Below are positions 61,425-64,000 of a stretch of DNA of 64,000 nt, piece after piece. The stretch spans positions 124,001 to 188,000 of the forward strand of contig CAZDEY010000006.1 of NCBI GenBank assembly GCA_964504565.1, written 5' to 3'. The notes under the pieces were generated by a model that searched no databases, was not told the origin of the DNA, and saw nothing but the letters and a program-made list of their open reading frames with translations. This stretch comes from Cesiribacter sp964504565 (lineage in GTDB: Bacteria; Bacteroidota; Bacteroidia; Cytophagales; Cyclobacteriaceae). The first letter of the stretch is position 1; each line of letters begins with the position of its first letter. A program made the position numbers and the translations under genes.

Positions 61425-62591
61425 ATGTTTTACCACCGCTTAGGCCAAATTCCGCCCAAACGCCATACCCAGTTTCGCCAGCCCGATGGTTCGCTCTACG
61501 CCGAAGAATTGGTAAGTAGCCGGGGCTTTTCCGGTATATACTCTAATTTGTACCACCGCACCCCGCCTACCAAAGTAAAAGAGGTAGGTAAGCCTACCCC
61601 CTTCGGTACCAAAATAAACGAGAAATACCCCCTGCTGCAAACCCACCTGAAAACCCATAGGCTGGGCCAAACCGGCACCGATTTTTTAGAGGGAAGAAGA
61701 ATTTTGCTGAAGAACCGCGAGGTTGGCATTGGTGTATGCAACTTGCCCGCCGGCTATAAAATGGACTACTTCTATAAAAACGCCGAGGCCGATGAGGTGC
61801 TGTACGTACACGATGGTGAAGGTACGTTAATTAGCCAATTTGGCCGGCTGCCGTATAAAAAAGGAGACTATGTGGTAATACCGCGTACTACTATATACCA
61901 ATTAGAGTTTAAGAACGATGGTGAAATGGTACGCTTGCTAGTGGTGGAGGCAGCAAACCCAATAGAAACCCCTCAGCGCTACCGCAATGAGTTAGGACAA
62001 TTAGAGGAGCATAGCCCCTTCTGCGAGCGCGACATACACCCGCCCCGCGAACTAGCTCAAGCCAAAGAAGCCCAGGAGTATTTAGTAAAAATTAAGAAAG
62101 GCGGTTTTCTGCACCATTATACTTACGGACACAGCCCAGTAGATGTAGTAGGTTGGGACGGCTACTTGTATCCGTATACCTTCAGTATATACGATTTTGA
62201 GCCGATAACCGGCCGTATACACCAGCCGCCGCCGGTACACCAAACCTTCCACAGCGATGGCTTTGTAATTTGCTCGTTTGTGCCGCGCCTGTTCGACTAC
62301 CACCCGCAAAGTATACCGGCGCCCTACAACCACAGCAATATTGATAGCGACGAGGTGCTGTTTTACGCCGAAGGTGAGTTTATGAGCCGTAAGGGTATAG
62401 ATAGAGGAAGCTTTACCCTACACCCCGGCGGCCTGCCCCACGGCCCGCACCCCGGCACGGTAGAAAAGAGCATTGGAGCCAAAGAAACCCACGAATACGC
62501 CGTAATGATTGATACCTTCAAACCCCTATACCTAACCGAAGAAGCCATGGAGTTTGTAGACGAAAACTACCCTATGAGCTGGACGCATTAG
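61425..62591 (+). CDS. hmgA: Homogentisate 1,2-dioxygenase
   Basis: The 388-residue double-cupin enzyme opens the ring of homogentisate in tyrosine and phenylalanine breakdown. It has the family opening MFYHRLGQIPPKRHTQFR and the iron-site region PYNHSNIDSDEVLFYAEG, where His and an acid act as ligands, and GGLPHGPHPG with the third ligand His. The length is that of the shorter bacterial type, lacking the longer N-terminal portion of the human enzyme. Partner genes (HPD, FAH) are not in the window. The 3' side goes into word-like repeats. Confidence 0.87.
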   Translation: MFYHRLGQIPPKRHTQFRQPDGSLYAEELVSSRGFSGIYSNLYHRTPPTKVKEVGKPTPFGTKINEKYPLLQTHLKTHRLGQTGTDFLEGRRILLKNREVGIGVCNLPAGYKMDYFYKNAEADEVLYVHDGEGTLISQFGRLPYKKGDYVVIPRTTIYQLEFKNDGEMVRLLVVEAANPIETPQRYRNELGQLEEHSPFCERDIHPPRELAQAKEAQEYLVKIKKGGFLHHYTYGHSPVDVVGWDGYLYPYTFSIYDFEPITGRIHQPPPVHQTFHSDGFVICSFVPRLFDYHPQSIPAPYNHSNIDSDEVLFYAEGEFMSRKGIDRGSFTLHPGGLPHGPHPGTVEKSIGAKETHEYAVMIDTFKPLYLTEEAMEFVDENYPMSWTH

Positions 62592-62737
62592 TTGGTGAGT
62601 TGGTGAGTTGAGGTAATTTTGTAAAGTAATAAGTTGTTTAAAAAATTTGACTTCGGTAATCAATAATTCGCTACCTCACTACCTCACTACCTCACTACCT
62701 CACTACCTCACTACCTCACTACCTCACTACCTAAAAT
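62592..62737. other. Repeat-rich spacer between hmgA and the methyltransferase gene
   Basis: It begins with TTGGTGAGTTGGTGAGTTGAGGTA (62592-62615, given in part: GGTGAGTTGGTGAGTTGAGG) and ends with the octamer array. No terminator is seen. Confidence 0.55.
62671..62732. repeat. (CTACCTCA)7.75 octanucleotide tandem repeat
   Basis: Seven perfect copies plus CTACCT end 5 bases before the ATG of the methyltransferase gene, in the place of a ribosome binding site. The length makes slippage likely. Confidence 0.97.
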
Positions 62738-63369
62738 ATGAACGTAAAAGAAGCTTACCGACATTGGTCGGGGCAGTACGATACGAACAAGAACTTGACC
62801 CGGGATCTAGAGGGCTTAGCCAAACGCGAAATTTTGGGTAACTGCTCGTTCAAGCACGTTTTAGAAATTGGGTGTGGCACGGGTAAGAATACTCAGTGGC
62901 TGGCTGAACACGCCCAGTCGGTTACGGCGGTAGATCTATCGGAGGAAATGCTGGCTATTGCCCGGCAGAAAGTTCCATCTTCTAAAGTAACGTTTAAGCA
63001 AACCAATATTCTGGAACCTTGGCAGTTTGCCGATAAGCCCTACGACTTAGTAACCTTTAGCCTGGTACTGGAGCATATACAAGAGTTGAAGCCAATTTTT
63101 AGGAAAGCCGGCAAAGTATTAAAGCCCGGCGGTTTGGTTTATGTGGGCGAGNNNNNNNNNNTCCATTTAAGCAATATTCTGGCACTAAGGCACGCTACCA
63201 AACCGCTAGCGGCGAACAAGTAGTAGAATGCTATACGCACAATGTATCAGAATTTATTAGCGCGGCTACCGCTGAAGGTTTTCAGTTTGAAGAAATTAGG
63301 GAATATTTCGACGAGAATGACCAATCGCAAATTCCACGAATTCTAAGCTTAGTGTTCAGGAAAAAGTAA
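62738..63369 (+). CDS. Class I SAM-dependent methyltransferase, broken by an assembly gap
   Basis: The first part has the SAM motif LEIGCGTGKNTQWLAEHA (residues 41-58), VDLSEEML and FSLVLEHIQELK. The reading frame then meets ten Ns (63152-63161). In another frame after them comes PFKQYSGTKARYQ and the rest to a stop at 63369, which joins well to the residues before the gap (LVYVGE). Known relatives read V-x-x-G-E-L-H-P-F-x-Q-Y here, so about 5 bases, and in any case 2 modulo 3, are missing. The protein would be about 209 residues. The substrate is unknown. An octamer array lies right before its start. Confidence 0.85.
63152..63161. other. Assembly gap (10 N)
   Basis: Ten Ns stand within the methyltransferase gene; reading frames on either side show that the true number differs. 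Confidence 0.98.
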
Positions 63370-63370
63370 A

Positions 63371-63399
63371 AGCGAACTCTGGTAGGGTTCGCTTGTTTA
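63371..63399 (+). terminator. Terminator after the methyltransferase gene
   Basis: AGCGAAC/GTTCGCT stem followed by TGTTTAT; it lies right after the stop and may serve the convergent gene as well. Confidence 0.7.
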
Positions 63400-63417
63400 T
63401 ATAACTCGAAGCTAGTT

Positions 63418-64000
63418 TTAGTTCTTAGCCAGCTTTTGCTTTAACTCATTATAGTAAGCTACAGTTCTTATCATGTCGTCTCGCCTTCTTAAATCAAACT
63501 TATTTTCTTGTAAGAAAGCTTGTATCTGTGGCCCCTGGTCGCGCATTAGCTTTTCCAGCTCTTCGGTCTGAGCTTTTTTAAATCTAACATCCGGCCGGTC
63601 TAGGGCAGTTGGCTCGTTATAGTCCTGAATTTCACTTTTAGGGCTTACAATGTATAAGGTTTCGTAAGGCATTAGGATAGTAAAGCTGTCATTCCGGAAC
63701 CGGTTGTGCCAACTGGGTATGTAGGTACCCCGGTACACAAATGGACCATTGTTAGCCGTACGGGTCTGGGTTCGTATTTCGGTTTTGCTTAGTACCGACA
63801 AATATGCTCCTTCGTAAAGGGCTTCAAAAAAGAGCATAATATCATTGGGGTTACCTATCGGGCTGTAGGGCAAAGAATAAAAGGAGCGGTCGCGGCGAAG
63901 TTGCGGATCGTAAAAGTTGAAGCGGATAATCTGATTGGCATTATAGGAGTAAGTTCGTCCGTTAACTTTAATCTGGAGCAGCCCGTTCTCATAATCAGAA
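63418..64000 (-). CDS. Protein of unknown function, 5' end outside the window
   Basis: The frame is open to the right edge of the window, so the start is missing. The visible 193 residues begin SDYENGLLQIKVNGRTYSYN and go on to NFYDPQLRRDRSF, a beta-rich part, with a charged helical end (KAQTEELEKLMRDQGPQ). There are no membrane segments. Its style is that of Bacteroidota secreted proteins, but no family is recognised. Confidence 0.7.
   Translation of the reverse strand, partial: SDYENGLLQIKVNGRTYSYNANQIIRFNFYDPQLRRDRSFYSLPYSPIGNPNDIMLFFEALYEGAYLSVLSKTEIRTQTRTANNGPFVYRGTYIPSWHNRFRNDSFTILMPYETLYIVSPKSEIQDYNEPTALDRPDVRFKKAQTEELEKLMRDQGPQIQAFLQENKFDLRRRDDMIRTVAYYNELKQKLAKN

Noticed and set aside
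62671..62732. Possible CRISPR array
   Set aside because: The unit is 8 bp, head to tail with no spacers, and no cas gene is present.

Overview
The window looks like a draft chromosomal contig of a gliding or biofilm-forming Bacteroidota, most likely Cytophagales. The pointers are a type IX secretion (T9SS) cargo with a C-terminal sorting domain, a 1649-residue adhesin ending in a gliding-motility type B (CHU_C) domain beside PorP/SprF and OmpA-like partners, Bacteroidota-type promoters (TTG, 19 bp, TAnnTTTG), scarce Shine-Dalgarno sequences, and many GTG/TTG starts. Two runs of ten Ns (23086-23095 and 63152-63161) mark assembly gaps, and each breaks a gene. No prophage, transposase or CRISPR array was seen.

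Layout. 1-1000: end of a TerC gene, then one intact tRNA-Asn between two damaged copies carrying GC-rich palindromic insertions. 1029-6471: divergent NRAMP-like transporter, HtrA protease, ALDH7 aldehyde dehydrogenase, single-domain response regulator. 6662-17459: a helical protein of unknown function, an SDR protein, a K+ channel with RCK domain, a LytS/LytR-type pair, a membrane-anchored MutS-like ATPase, AnmK and two orphans. 17558-22105: Lrp regulator divergent from a methionine gamma-lyase/cystathionine gamma-synthase-like enzyme, DEAD-box helicase, tRNA-Arg with a second damaged tRNA, HflX.

22272-32880 is an envelope and exopolysaccharide block: GT4 glycosyltransferase, RfbC, Wza-like export lipoprotein, Wzc-like tyrosine kinase/co-polymerase, its PHP phosphatase and an SDR, in one tight run. 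It is followed by TPR protein plus ComA, then the DUF368 undecaprenyl-phosphate translocase plus AroE. 32881-39687 holds a PrnB-like haem enzyme (IDO/TDO superfamily) without other pyrrolnitrin genes, UvrB, LysA and a T9SS cargo protein. 39822-43527 has a histidine kinase/OmpR-type regulator pair, a HisA-like protein and a lipoprotein. 43757-51142 is the adhesin-SprF-OmpA operon. 51633-64000 has RecQ, YraN, a sugar-phosphate isomerase, LipB, two related PAS proteins that stop after the phospho-acceptor helices, lipoproteins, homogentisate dioxygenase, a methyltransferase broken by a gap, and a partial unknown gene.

The most unusual material is the set of damaged tRNA copies. Short GC-rich segments with perfect 11-13 bp inverted repeats sit in the D, anticodon and T arms. 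Two different tRNAs carry the insert at the same T-arm position, and related motifs (core CCTACGCG) occur in a terminator loop and an intergenic spacer. The orphan PrnB-like enzyme and the paired ATPase-less PAS proteins are the other leads.
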